Of a stretch of 40,536 nucleotides of DNA, positions 16,143 to 24,130 are shown one piece after another (position 1 is the stretch's first letter; each line of letters starts with the position of its first letter). The translations under genes and the position numbers were made by a program. Under the pieces are notes generated by a model that worked only from the letters and a program-made list of their open reading frames with translations, made no database searches and had not been told where the DNA came from. Where the stretch lies: positions 14,120 to 54,655 of the forward strand of contig NZ_MKXB01000055.1 of the NCBI RefSeq assembly GCF_001865245.1, in the 5' to 3' direction. This DNA is from Streptomyces sp. CC53 (GTDB lineage Bacteria; Actinomycetota; Actinomycetes; Streptomycetales; Streptomycetaceae).

Positions 16143-16890
16143 GAGCGGCGTGCTGCATGCCGGCGCCGTGCTGGTTGTCGGGGCGTCTCTGGCGGGCTGC
16201 ACGGGAGGCGGGCTTTCCGGTGAGAGCGGTTCGACAGGTGGCGGCTCGTCCGCCGAGTACGGGACGAATCCTTTGGCCGAGCCTGACGGAATCAGTCCAG
16301 GGCTGGCCCCGATCGCGTCCGAGAAGGACGAGACGACAGCGCGTGAGCTGATCTCCAAGCTGTCGACCAAGGGGCGAGGGCCGAAGACCGGATACGACCG
16401 GGACGAGTTCGGCTACGCGTGGATGGATACGGCGGACGGTGTGCCACTGGCCCGGAACGGCTGTGACACGCGGAATGACTTGCTGAAGCTGCATGGGCGG
16501 AACGTTCGGTTTCGGGCCGGTTCCGACTGCGTGGTCGTCTCGATGGACCTGTACGACCCGTACACCGGCAAGGACATCGTCTGGAAGAAGGCGAAGGCCG
16601 CCGAAGTGCAGATAGACCATGTAGTGCCGTTGTCGTACGCCTGGCAGATGGGCGCCGCTCGCTGGAGCAAGGAGAAGCGGCAGCGGCTGGCCAACGACGT
16701 GCTGAACCTCTTGCCGGTTTCGGGATCCGCGAACTCCGCCAAGAGCGACTCCGGGCCGGCGTCCTGGCTGCCGCCGAACAAGGCGATCCGGTGCTCTTAC
16801 GTGGTGCGGTTCGCGCAGGTCGCGGCAAAGTATGAGCTCCCAGTGACGGCCTCGGACAAGGCAATGATGCTCAAGCAGTGCGGGGACTGA
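16123..16890 (+). CDS. Cargo HNH nuclease lipoprotein, intact paralogue of the disrupted gene
   Basis: 255 aa from the GTG at 16123, which has an AGGGGCGGGG ribosome site and gives a proper lipoprotein signal peptide ending LAGC (Cys26). An in-frame ATG at 16084 would add 13 residues and lies directly after the TAG of the broken host gene, so coupling is possible. It aligns almost end to end with the interrupted nuclease: KGRGPKTGYDRDEFGYAW, NGCDTR, DPYTGKD, QIDHVVPLSYAW (H166), LANDVLNLL (N191), then AN..K.D, WLPP and RCSYVVRF. All HNH positions are present. It should be an exported, membrane-anchored nuclease. It lies just inside the element's left end, in line with the host gene's promoter. 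Confidence 0.9.
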   Translation: MSKRCLTSGVLHAGAVLVVGASLAGCTGGGLSGESGSTGGGSSAEYGTNPLAEPDGISPGLAPIASEKDETTARELISKLSTKGRGPKTGYDRDEFGYAWMDTADGVPLARNGCDTRNDLLKLHGRNVRFRAGSDCVVVSMDLYDPYTGKDIVWKKAKAAEVQIDHVVPLSYAWQMGAARWSKEKRQRLANDVLNLLPVSGSANSAKSDSGPASWLPPNKAIRCSYVVRFAQVAAKYELPVTASDKAMMLKQCGD

Positions 16891-16942
16891 GAGGGCTGCG
16901 ATGACCTGGGGAAATGCCGTCGCTTCCGCGCTGCGGGACGCC

Positions 16943-16948
16943 TATGCT
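16943..16948 (+). promoter_or_regulatory. Near-leaderless -10 box
   Basis: TATGCT lies 8 bases before the GTG at 16957, suggesting the hypothetical cargo gene has its own leaderless promoter rather than relying on readthrough from the nuclease gene. Confidence 0.45.
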
Positions 16949-16956
16949 CCGTTGCT

Positions 16957-18084
16957 GTGGCTGATCGCATACAGAAGATCGTGACGGAGTTGCCGGGCCT
17001 GAAGAGCGTCACCGACGTCTGGAAGGTGGCCGACCGCCGTCTGGCACAAGGAGACGCCGCCTTCATCGCGGACCTCGGTATCGCGCTCGCCGGGGCGTAC
17101 GGCTCCGAACCCAGGCCGATCTGGCAGTACGGGAGCGTCTTCGACTACCTGCTCCGGCTTCTGGCCACCAATCCCGGCCCGGGGAACGTGAGGCAGGCGC
17201 TACGCCTGGTCTCCTCGACGGAAGCCGCCCACAGGAAGCTGGATCACTACACGGCATCCTTGCTGGCCTCCAGCCACCCGGCAGAGGAACTCGCCGAGGC
17301 GTTCACAGGCAACGCCTCTGAGGAACTGCGTGCCTGCCTCGTCCATGAGCTCGTACTCAGGGGTGTCGCAGTCATGGAGACGCCGGGGATCGCAGGGTGG
17401 GCGACATCGCCGCATTGGAGGCACCACCCTCTGGGATGGCTGCCGATGGCGCTGTCGGACGTGGAAGGACAGCTGGATCTGCCGAGCTACAGCACCCGGG
17501 GCAGCAGCCATTCGATGCCGTACGGCTCGTTGGAGAACGGTCGTGTGGTGGTCGAACGCGGGGCGCAAGTGCCGTCGGCCGAGGAGACGACGACCCCCGC
17601 CGTTGCCAAGCGCATCAGCGCGGCCGCGGCGAACTGGGCCGAGGAATCGAACGGACGAATCGAGGCACGAGTCTTCGGCCTGGCAGCTCCTCTCGACGCC
17701 GAATCGGTGCCGAGTGCGTTGCTGACGCTGGGGCTGCAGTGCTTGAAGGACGCGGGGAGGAAGACCGCCTTCTCGGTCGTGGCCTGTCCACCGGACCAGG
17801 CATGGCGGGTGCTCTTCGCCGCCGCGTCCTCGGGAGGGGCCTACAACTCCGGTGCTCGCGGTGCCTACGGCCGACTGGCCGCGTGGCAGTCCCTGGCCTG
17901 CCTCGCCGGGGCCGCGGAGGGTGTCCCTGCTGAGGTGGTCGAAGCACGTGCACGAGAGTGTGCCTGGTACGGCTTCGACGCCGCCACCAAGTGGTTCGAG
18001 CGCGTGGCCTGGGACATCGGCCTTGCCTCGGTCTCCCCAGAAGGCCGACGGCTGGCGGTGCTGGCCGCGACGGACACCGACTGA
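16957..18084 (+). CDS. Hypothetical protein carried by the element (possibly DUF6183-like)
   Basis: 375 aa from the GTG at 16957. It looks globular and cytoplasmic, with no signal peptide or membrane helix. Features seen: an Ala/Leu-rich helical N-terminal half, a middle segment ending in a Ser/Gly stretch (STRGSSHSMPYGS), and a C-terminal half with WFERVAWDIGLASVSPEGRR and the end LAATDTD. The ending recalls the Streptomyces DUF6183 family, from memory and unverified. No catalytic motif was recognised. It follows the cargo nuclease by 66 bases and converges on the DUF6262-like gene. It may be an accessory cargo gene, but no role can be read from the sequence. Confidence 0.75.
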   Translation: MADRIQKIVTELPGLKSVTDVWKVADRRLAQGDAAFIADLGIALAGAYGSEPRPIWQYGSVFDYLLRLLATNPGPGNVRQALRLVSSTEAAHRKLDHYTASLLASSHPAEELAEAFTGNASEELRACLVHELVLRGVAVMETPGIAGWATSPHWRHHPLGWLPMALSDVEGQLDLPSYSTRGSSHSMPYGSLENGRVVVERGAQVPSAEETTTPAVAKRISAAAANWAEESNGRIEARVFGLAAPLDAESVPSALLTLGLQCLKDAGRKTAFSVVACPPDQAWRVLFAAASSGGAYNSGARGAYGRLAAWQSLACLAGAAEGVPAEVVEARARECAWYGFDAATKWFERVAWDIGLASVSPEGRRLAVLAATDTD

Positions 18085-18119
18085 GCACCGTCCTGCATGC
18101 TGCTTGCGGCTTGAGGTAG

Positions 18120-18632
18120 TCAGGTGGCCGGTTCCTGCGATCGCCTCAGTTGTTTGACCACGTCTTTCCGGCCTCCGTCGAGTTGGGCCTGAAGACGCCG
18201 GGTGTCCGCCTCCAACTCCGCGTTCCTGAGGGCCAGAACCTGGATCTGGTTTGCGTACGCCGCGACGGTGGCACGCAGTTCCCTGATCTCGTCCGCCTTC
18301 TCCTTCCGGAGTTCCCGATCGGACTGTTTCAGGCGTGTGATCTCCTGCCTGAGCTCGTCGGACTCCGGGCGTCTGGCCTCGGGAGAGCCGAGAATCCCCT
18401 TGATCACCGGGGCGACGGGAGAGCGGTAGTACGAGGCTCGGGAGACGCCGGCCTCGGCGCAGATGTTCACCGCCGACGTGCGGCCGTCCGTGATCTCGGG
18501 GCGGCCGAGCATGAGCTGCTCGAAGGCGCGCATGATCTTGTGGTCGATGTCGGTCAGCCCGGAGTTCTCCCGGGCCAAGCGGGCGAAGGCAGTGCGGACG
18601 GCCAGGAGGGTCTCGTTCGTGGAATCCGTCAT
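18120..18632 (-). CDS. DUF6262-like / TnpC-like small DNA-binding protein
   Basis: 170 aa. The first half has a helix-turn-helix of the type seen in Tn554 TnpC relatives (SAVNICAEAGVSRASYYRSP). The second half is a long charged coiled coil from about residue 95 (RQEITRLKQSDRELRKEKAD and onward). The ATG at 18632 overlaps the stop of the 707-aa recombinase by 4 bases (ATGA), so it is the last gene of a coupled four-gene recombination operon. In Tn554, TnpC modulates transposition frequency and orientation; a similar accessory role is inferred here. It is the right place to look for the protein that binds the TGTCTCAC repeats. Confidence 0.8.
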   Translation of the reverse strand: MTDSTNETLLAVRTAFARLARENSGLTDIDHKIMRAFEQLMLGRPEITDGRTSAVNICAEAGVSRASYYRSPVAPVIKGILGSPEARRPESDELRQEITRLKQSDRELRKEKADEIRELRATVAAYANQIQVLALRNAELEADTRRLQAQLDGGRKDVVKQLRRSQEPAT

Positions 18633-20752
18633 CGGCGGGTGTCCTCGTGGTTGATCTCGGCGATCAGGTGGGTGAGCGTGGCCAAGTGCTCGGTGATGGC
18701 GAGCTGCTGGAGTCGCGGGAGGCCGGTTGCCTCGCCCAGTTCTGCTTGTGCCATGTCGTGCGCTCGCTCCAGGCGAGGCACGTGGATGGCAGAGCGGCGG
18801 GAGTTGGGGCAGCGCATGCACATGTCGAGCATGGGAACAGGACGGCCCAGTGGCTTGGCGCGCTTGCGGCACACGGCAGTCTCGGCTTGGTAGAAGCAGT
18901 CGTTGAGCACGCCGGGGTGCAGGGTCTTCGTCAGATGGTGCAGCAGCGTCCGGAGGCGGGAGGGGCTGGCCACCGCACCGGGAAGATCTCCGAGCTCGCT
19001 GCGGATACGGTCGAACTCGGCCTCGATGCGCTGGGCGGCTCCGCCCGCGGAGCGTCCGCCCTCGTTCCAGTCGTGGTAGAGGTCCTCGACGTAGTCGAGC
19101 TTGGCGACGGCTTCCTCGGCGGCTACCTCGTCGGCGAAGCCGGAGGCGGAGGTCCCCGCATATCCCTCGAACATGGTGATCGCCGCGTGCTTGTACTGGC
19201 GTGCGCCCGCGACCACGCCGAAGGGTTGATGGGCGATGTGCCAGGCCAGGGTTCGCCGGAACTGCCGTGTGTCGAAGGCCCAGGGGAGAGCGGAGTCTTT
19301 CCCGGCTGTGCCGTCGGCGTCCGGGACGGCTTCGGCCGGTGCCGCCGTGACCAGGGGAACGTAGAAGCTCTCCGGTGTACTGAACAACTCGTTGAGGTGA
19401 TCCCGGAAGGCACGGATACGGCCTGGCATGTTGCTCAGCAATACATACCCGTTGCGGCCGCCACCGTCGTAGCCGAAGAGGTGGCCGGGGTCGTCATTGA
19501 TCTGCTGCAGCACCGCAACGGCCTCGTGGACGATGCTGAGGACCACCCACTCTGCTTCGTCTCCGCTGAGCTTGCGCCCCTTCCCCTTGTAGACCCTGCC
19601 TCGGATCTTGTACCGGATCCGGCCGTCGGCCCCTCGCTCGGTGAGCCCACAGTCCCGGCCCAGCTCACGCACTTCCACATCCCGCATCCCGGACAAGTAG
19701 GCGATCACGATCCAGCACGCCGTGCGCAGGAAGGACAGCTCGTTGACCACGGTCAAGGGGCTGAGCCGTGTCCGCCACGGCTTGCCCGAGTCGGGCCACT
19801 TCGACATCGGCGTGTCGAGTCCGCCTTCCTCGTATCCGAGGGCCTCCCCGGCCTCGGCCATCAGCGCTCGCAGATGACTGGCCGTCCCGCAGCCGGCGAG
19901 GAGAGAGACGAGAGTGTGGTTGGGGGCCTGCAGGATCCCGTCGGCGACGGCGGCATCAGGCACGGTATGCGCGGCCTCACGAGGAACCGCCGGGATGCCC
20001 CGGCCTGCCGCCCGACGCTCGGTGATGAACGCCAACACGCGCTCCTGCGCCTGGCCGTGTCCAAGCTTTCTGCCCCTGCGTGCTGCTTCGAGTGCGGAGA
20101 TCTCCCTCCGTGCGGCCAAGAGGTCGCCGCTCGCGGTCTCCACATAGAAGACCGCTGCCCGCAGCAGGGGCGCGAGGACATCCTCGGGGATGCGTGGCGT
20201 CGCGTTCTCGCCCTTGACACGCTGCACTCCGGCGACGTTGTAGGCGCTGCGACCGTTCCACGGGAGGACGTGCAGCCTGTCCTGGGACAGGAACGGTCCG
20301 TGCGCCGACAGATGTTTGAGGAGAGTCACGTTGCGGACGGCGTTGTGTGGGCTGCCCTTCCACTTCTTCAGCACCGCGTCCAGGTGGGCGCGGTCCACCT
20401 CGGACAGCCGCGGCGTGCCCGCCTCCCGTAGATCCTTCATGACGGTGTTGAAGACACGCAGCTCTCCGTACGCCGCAGTGGCCTTGATCGGCACCAGGCC
20501 CAGCGACCCCCGACGCAGGCGGGAGGCGACGTACTCCTTCGCCGTGCGCCGCGTTACCGGATCAGAGATCTGCGTGAAGTCGAGCCGCCACGTCCGCCAG
20601 GTGCGGGGCAGCACGCACCGCAGGTCCCAGACGTCCTCGGACAGGAGTGGGCCCCGGCTCGGCAGGCCCCGCGTGAGCCGTTCCGGGAGCACGTACTCCG
20701 AGGTTGAGGGCAGGTCGTGATCACCGGTCCGCGACTCGGGGAAGGCAGTCAT
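18629..20752 (-). CDS. Tyrosine recombinase, large third member of the trio
   Basis: 707 aa, start ATG 20752, overlapping the upstream recombinase stop by 4 bases. The catalytic region is at about residues 340-535: SGMRDVEVREL with R357, DTRQFRRTLAW (second Arg at 499/500; the usual His of HxxR is replaced by Arg), H522 in QYKHAAITM, and the likely nucleophile Y531 in MFEGYAG. A Cys-rich C-terminal segment follows (DMCMRCPNSRR and an upstream CFYQAETAVC), suggesting a zinc-binding module. The protein is much longer than a phage integrase. It acts with the other two recombinases on the element ends; which step it performs is unknown. Confidence 0.85.
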   Translation of the reverse strand: MTAFPESRTGDHDLPSTSEYVLPERLTRGLPSRGPLLSEDVWDLRCVLPRTWRTWRLDFTQISDPVTRRTAKEYVASRLRRGSLGLVPIKATAAYGELRVFNTVMKDLREAGTPRLSEVDRAHLDAVLKKWKGSPHNAVRNVTLLKHLSAHGPFLSQDRLHVLPWNGRSAYNVAGVQRVKGENATPRIPEDVLAPLLRAAVFYVETASGDLLAARREISALEAARRGRKLGHGQAQERVLAFITERRAAGRGIPAVPREAAHTVPDAAVADGILQAPNHTLVSLLAGCGTASHLRALMAEAGEALGYEEGGLDTPMSKWPDSGKPWRTRLSPLTVVNELSFLRTACWIVIAYLSGMRDVEVRELGRDCGLTERGADGRIRYKIRGRVYKGKGRKLSGDEAEWVVLSIVHEAVAVLQQINDDPGHLFGYDGGGRNGYVLLSNMPGRIRAFRDHLNELFSTPESFYVPLVTAAPAEAVPDADGTAGKDSALPWAFDTRQFRRTLAWHIAHQPFGVVAGARQYKHAAITMFEGYAGTSASGFADEVAAEEAVAKLDYVEDLYHDWNEGGRSAGGAAQRIEAEFDRIRSELGDLPGAVASPSRLRTLLHHLTKTLHPGVLNDCFYQAETAVCRKRAKPLGRPVPMLDMCMRCPNSRRSAIHVPRLERAHDMAQAELGEATGLPRLQQLAITEHLATLTHLIAEINHEDTRR

Positions 20753-22554
20753 GCGATGACCTCCAGGAACGACGCGGGCAGCAGCAGGCGATCGCCGCCG
20801 CCCTCGGCGATGACCTGCGCCGTGGCGATCTGGCGCGTGCTGAAGCGGGCGCGGACACCGTGGACGATGCGGTCCCACGCGAGACCGAACCGCGTGGTCC
20901 ACTCAGCGGCTGGATACTCCTCGCGCTGTCGCTCCAGGAAGTCCAGGAAGGACAGCAGGCTCGGCAGGTGTCGGCTGGTGAACACCGCGTTCGGGCACTC
21001 CAGGCACCCCCAGGCCGGAACGGGGCAGGCAGCCCCGGGCTTGCGGGCGAACGGTGAGGCGAAGAAGTCGCGGCAGGAGGCGAGCCATACGTCCTGCTCG
21101 CCGGAGAGCGCCGACTCGATTTCCCGCGTGGTCAGCGCCGCCTGGCCGTCGTCGAGCCGGTCGCCGTCATCCGACAGCACGACAGGTGGGGAAAGCGCCG
21201 CGCCGAGCGCCTGCTCAAGGCCCGCCTCCACTGCCTGCTCGTGGGTCTCCTCGTGCGCGCCGATGTCCGCGTAGTGCTTCGCGGCGACCGGCCGGGTGTG
21301 GCCGGAGGCGAAGTCCTCAAGGACCCCGCCGGCCCGGAGGTACTGACGGGACTTGACGGTCTTGCGTACCCGCCGCAGGTCGAGGGCGACGGGCCCGCCG
21401 TCACGGTCGGTGAGGCGGTCGAGCCCACGCTCGGACATCCACTGCCGGCTCACGGCCGACCCCTGGGGACCGTCGAAGGATGCCCGGGCCTGCCCGTGAC
21501 GACCGACGTCGCACCACAGTGCGTCGCTGTCGATCAGCTCGCGGGTGTGTTTCGTCAGGCGCAGGGCCAGCCGGATCACGCCACCGGGGAAGCGCAGCGA
21601 GCCGCCATCGGTGATCCTGACTGTCTTGTGCGTGGAACCCGGGGCGCGTTTCTTGACGTAGGCGATGCTGACGTAGCCGCGTGCCGGACTCGCCAGACAG
21701 TCGGAGCGCAGCTGCCGGATGCACTCGGGTTCCATGCCCGTCTGACAGGCGAGAAGGAGCAGGAAGGGCACCAGGTCCCTAGCGGTGAGGTGGAGACGAC
21801 CGTTGAGTTCCTCTCTTCCGCCCAAGGGGCGCAGGACCTTGCACGATGCGTCGTCGACGGTCAGCGGGCCGTGGTTGGCGATGTACCAGAGGACGTTCTC
21901 CAGCCGGTCCCACCCGTGTCGGCGCGGGTCGCGGCCCGTGGCCGCCAGATTCTCGCCCTCCAGGATTCGGTCACGGACGCGGGCGACATCGTCCCGGGCG
22001 GCGTTCTCCAACGCGTCGAGCACCGGGAACGGGTACGCGTCGAGTGGCTTCGACGCCCGGTGGGCCGATGCCGACGTGAAGCCCAGACGGGCGTGAAAGG
22101 CGGCCCCGAAGGCGTCGGGGTGTGCCTCGTGCACCAGCTTCAGAAGCCGCACGAGGTACGTCATGGTGAGGTACGGCTCCTTGCTCGTCCCTCCGTACTG
22201 GGCGATCAGACGCGTCTCGAACGCGTCCAGGAGATCGGGCTCCAGGTCGCTGAGACGCAGGTCGGAGGCGGAGCCCGGTAGGGCAGCGGCCGTGAACTCG
22301 ACGAACTCCCGGATGCGTTTGACGACATAGCGGACACCATTGCGGTCACGCAGGGTGCCGGGAGCGCTGACGACTTCAGCGAGAGCGGAGGCGAGCGCCC
22401 GGGTGAGACGCGGACACGGGAGCCCTGACAGGTCGATGCTTTCGGGACTCCCATTGAGATCCACGGTGAAGATCACCGGGCCGATCGTCGGCACGGGCTC
22501 GGCCGCGGCGGGGGTCTCGACAACGGCAGGGAAGCGGACGCGGCGCGGGCTCAC
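20749..22554 (-). CDS. Tyrosine recombinase, TnpB-like
   Basis: 601 aa from the GTG at 22554, which overlaps the stop of the first recombinase (GTGA). The core is at about residues 255-435: ACQTGMEPECIRQLRSDCL, where the usual catalytic Arg after TGM is Glu275; LDLRRVRKTVKSR as the box II equivalent; SGHTRP; and Tyr428 in AAKHYADIG as the likely nucleophile. A Cys cluster follows (C494, C510, C517, C520, in CPVPAWGCLECP). Length and layout match Tn554 TnpB (about 630 aa). The missing first Arg may be normal for this branch or may mean that it works only with its partners. Confidence 0.85.
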   Translation of the reverse strand: MSPRRVRFPAVVETPAAAEPVPTIGPVIFTVDLNGSPESIDLSGLPCPRLTRALASALAEVVSAPGTLRDRNGVRYVVKRIREFVEFTAAALPGSASDLRLSDLEPDLLDAFETRLIAQYGGTSKEPYLTMTYLVRLLKLVHEAHPDAFGAAFHARLGFTSASAHRASKPLDAYPFPVLDALENAARDDVARVRDRILEGENLAATGRDPRRHGWDRLENVLWYIANHGPLTVDDASCKVLRPLGGREELNGRLHLTARDLVPFLLLLACQTGMEPECIRQLRSDCLASPARGYVSIAYVKKRAPGSTHKTVRITDGGSLRFPGGVIRLALRLTKHTRELIDSDALWCDVGRHGQARASFDGPQGSAVSRQWMSERGLDRLTDRDGGPVALDLRRVRKTVKSRQYLRAGGVLEDFASGHTRPVAAKHYADIGAHEETHEQAVEAGLEQALGAALSPPVVLSDDGDRLDDGQAALTTREIESALSGEQDVWLASCRDFFASPFARKPGAACPVPAWGCLECPNAVFTSRHLPSLLSFLDFLERQREEYPAAEWTTRFGLAWDRIVHGVRARFSTRQIATAQVIAEGGGDRLLLPASFLEVIA

Positions 22555-24035
22555 CGGTCCTCCTCCACATCCAAGGGGATCCGCTCGAAGGCGGCGGCCT
22601 GTTCGTCCCAGTCGCCGAGAGCGGCGAGGACGATCTCCTGGGCCTCGTCCAGGACGTCGAGGTATGTGTAGACGGTCGCCTCGTGGCGATGGCCGAGCAG
22701 GAGTTGGAGCTTGCGCAGGGGGTTGCCGATGAGCAGGCGCTTCACTTCCGCATGAGTGAACCGGCGGTCCTCACGCATGCCGAGTGCCCGGACGGTCTGT
22801 CGCAGCAGCAGGCCGAGCATATGCACCGCGAACGTGTGCCGCAGGGCGTGCGGGTGGACGTCGAAGTCGAGCCCGAAGGCGGCACACCGCTCGTTCGCCC
22901 GTTGGAAGACCGACTGCCAGGTACTGCGCCGCAGTGGCAACCCGTTCTCACCGAGCCACAGACACAGGGGACCGACCGCGCTTCCTCGGCTGTCGACCTG
23001 GACGAGTCGTGCCCGGTCCGCCGCACCGATGCGCGAGTACGACCAGCTCGTTCCGTTCTCGACCACCAGCGCGCGCCGGCTCACCCGGCGGACCGGCAGT
23101 CGGTCCGCATCCGCTTCGTACACGCCTCGGACGCGCCGCCGCTGCACCAGCTCGTCACGCTCCATACCGACGTAGTGGTGCAGGTCGCGGGCCACCCGGG
23201 GGCGGACATACACCGTGCGTGTCCTGCCACGCTTGGCTACGGCGGCCGAGACGGTGATGTCGCCGATGAGGCGTCTGCCGGTCACCGGCGGCAGTTCCGT
23301 CGTCAGCAGGCTCGCAGCCTCGCCCAGCCGCATGCCGGTGCAGACCAGGAGGTCGGCGAAGAGAGCGTTGCGTTCGCCGTTGCGTCCGCGCCACTTGGCG
23401 TCCGGAGAGCCGTCCGGCAGCAGCCCGCGCAGCCCGACGTCCCGCCAGAGCATGAAGTCCTCGTGTGAGAGGAACCGGATCGGCTGTCGGGGCACCTCGG
23501 GCTCGGCGTCGGCGTTGACCCTTACGCGCTTCGGCCCCTGAGGGGACACCACGGTCTTGTCGACGTACCGGAACGGCGCGGCGGGCAGCAGTTCCTCGTA
23601 CAGCGACCACTGCACCCACTTGTCGAGTGCGGCAACTGAGCGGTTCCAGGTCGCCACCGAGACGCTGCCCGGTCCGTTGCCGTGCAGGCGTACGGTCTTG
23701 TAGGCGCGGAGATCGGCACCGTCCGTGTCCCAGATGGACTTGCCGCCCCGGGATTCGTGGAGGAAGCGGCAGTAGAGCATGACGTCGGTGCTGTAGGCGA
23801 TGCGGCTGTTGTCCGATCGCACGCCCCAGTGCTCCAGGTCGCGCAGGAAGCGGTTCAGGTGGTGGTCGTAGCCGCCGTCCGGTCCGAGGATGAAGGTTCT
23901 GCCCTCGTCGGCGCCGGCTCGCCGAAGGACCGCGTCCCCGTCGAAGGGAAGTGGGTCGATGGGTGGCGCCCCGAGCGCCGTCCGGTGCAGTAGCACCAGC
24001 GTCCCGGAACTGGCATCCGTCTCTTCCGACTCCAT
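22551..24035 (-). CDS. Tyrosine recombinase, TnpA-like (canonical active site)
   Basis: 494 aa from the ATG at 24035; a GTG one codon upstream (24038) with GGAGGG ten bases before it is equally possible. The N-terminal SAM-like core-binding region covers about residues 55-145. The catalytic set is complete: R236 in CTGMRLGEA, H396 and R399 in HPHALRHTF, H449 in LLGHRHEAT, and the likely nucleophile Y458 in VYTYLDV. This is the only one of the three with a fully canonical active site, so it is the best candidate for strand cleavage. It is first in the leftward operon and begins 87 bases inside the element's right end, so its promoter lies among the right-end repeats. Confidence 0.92.
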   Translation of the reverse strand: MESEETDASSGTLVLLHRTALGAPPIDPLPFDGDAVLRRAGADEGRTFILGPDGGYDHHLNRFLRDLEHWGVRSDNSRIAYSTDVMLYCRFLHESRGGKSIWDTDGADLRAYKTVRLHGNGPGSVSVATWNRSVAALDKWVQWSLYEELLPAAPFRYVDKTVVSPQGPKRVRVNADAEPEVPRQPIRFLSHEDFMLWRDVGLRGLLPDGSPDAKWRGRNGERNALFADLLVCTGMRLGEAASLLTTELPPVTGRRLIGDITVSAAVAKRGRTRTVYVRPRVARDLHHYVGMERDELVQRRRVRGVYEADADRLPVRRVSRRALVVENGTSWSYSRIGAADRARLVQVDSRGSAVGPLCLWLGENGLPLRRSTWQSVFQRANERCAAFGLDFDVHPHALRHTFAVHMLGLLLRQTVRALGMREDRRFTHAEVKRLLIGNPLRKLQLLLGHRHEATVYTYLDVLDEAQEIVLAALGDWDEQAAAFERIPLDVEEDR

Positions 24036-24059
24036 CACGCGCGAGCCACCCTCCCCGGT

Positions 24060-24104
24060 GTGAGACAAGCTGTACGCGCACATAACGGAGGGGTCGGTGA
24101 GACA
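24060..24104 (-). repeat. Right subterminal TGTCTCAC repeats (inverted)
   Basis: GTGAGACA at 24060-24067 and 24097-24104 is the complement of TGTCTCAC. The outer copy starts 18 bases from the right terminal repeat edge, matching the 17-base offset at the left end. Confidence 0.7.
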
Positions 24105-24110
24105 GTTACG

Positions 24111-24130
24111 GGTGCCGACATAAACGACCC
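24111..24130. repeat. Right junction (attR): right terminal repeat plus core
   Basis: GGTGCCGACATA (24111-24122) is directly followed by AACGACCC (24123-24130), after which the host nuclease frame resumes with CTGAACCTG. Confidence 0.85.

Larger units (their letters stand above)
16060..24122. mobile_element. Tn554/RIT-like element with three tyrosine recombinases, inserted in an HNH nuclease gene
   Basis: 8063 bases counting one core copy. AACGACC occurs at 16060-16066 and 24123-24129, and deleting one copy plus the intervening DNA rejoins the nuclease frame exactly (FAND then PLNLLAV). Ends are TATGTTGGCGGC (16068-16079) and the complement of 24111-24122, TATGTCGGCACC, 9 of 12 matching. TGTCTCAC follows inward at 16085 and, on the other strand, at 24104. 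Genes in order: HNH nuclease paralogue and hypothetical protein rightward; DUF6262-like protein and three tyrosine recombinases leftward from the right end. It has the Tn554/RIT gene logic but carries cargo. No transposase of DDE type is present. Confidence 0.93.

Noticed and set aside
16060..24129. Integrated phage or conjugative element
   Set aside because: No structural, replication, Tra or excisionase-type genes are present; the content is recombinases, DUF6262-like protein and two cargo genes.
16060..24129. IS-type insertion with target-site duplication by a DDE transposase
   Set aside because: No DDE transposase is encoded; the 7-bp repeat and inverted arms fit a tyrosine-recombinase overlap instead.
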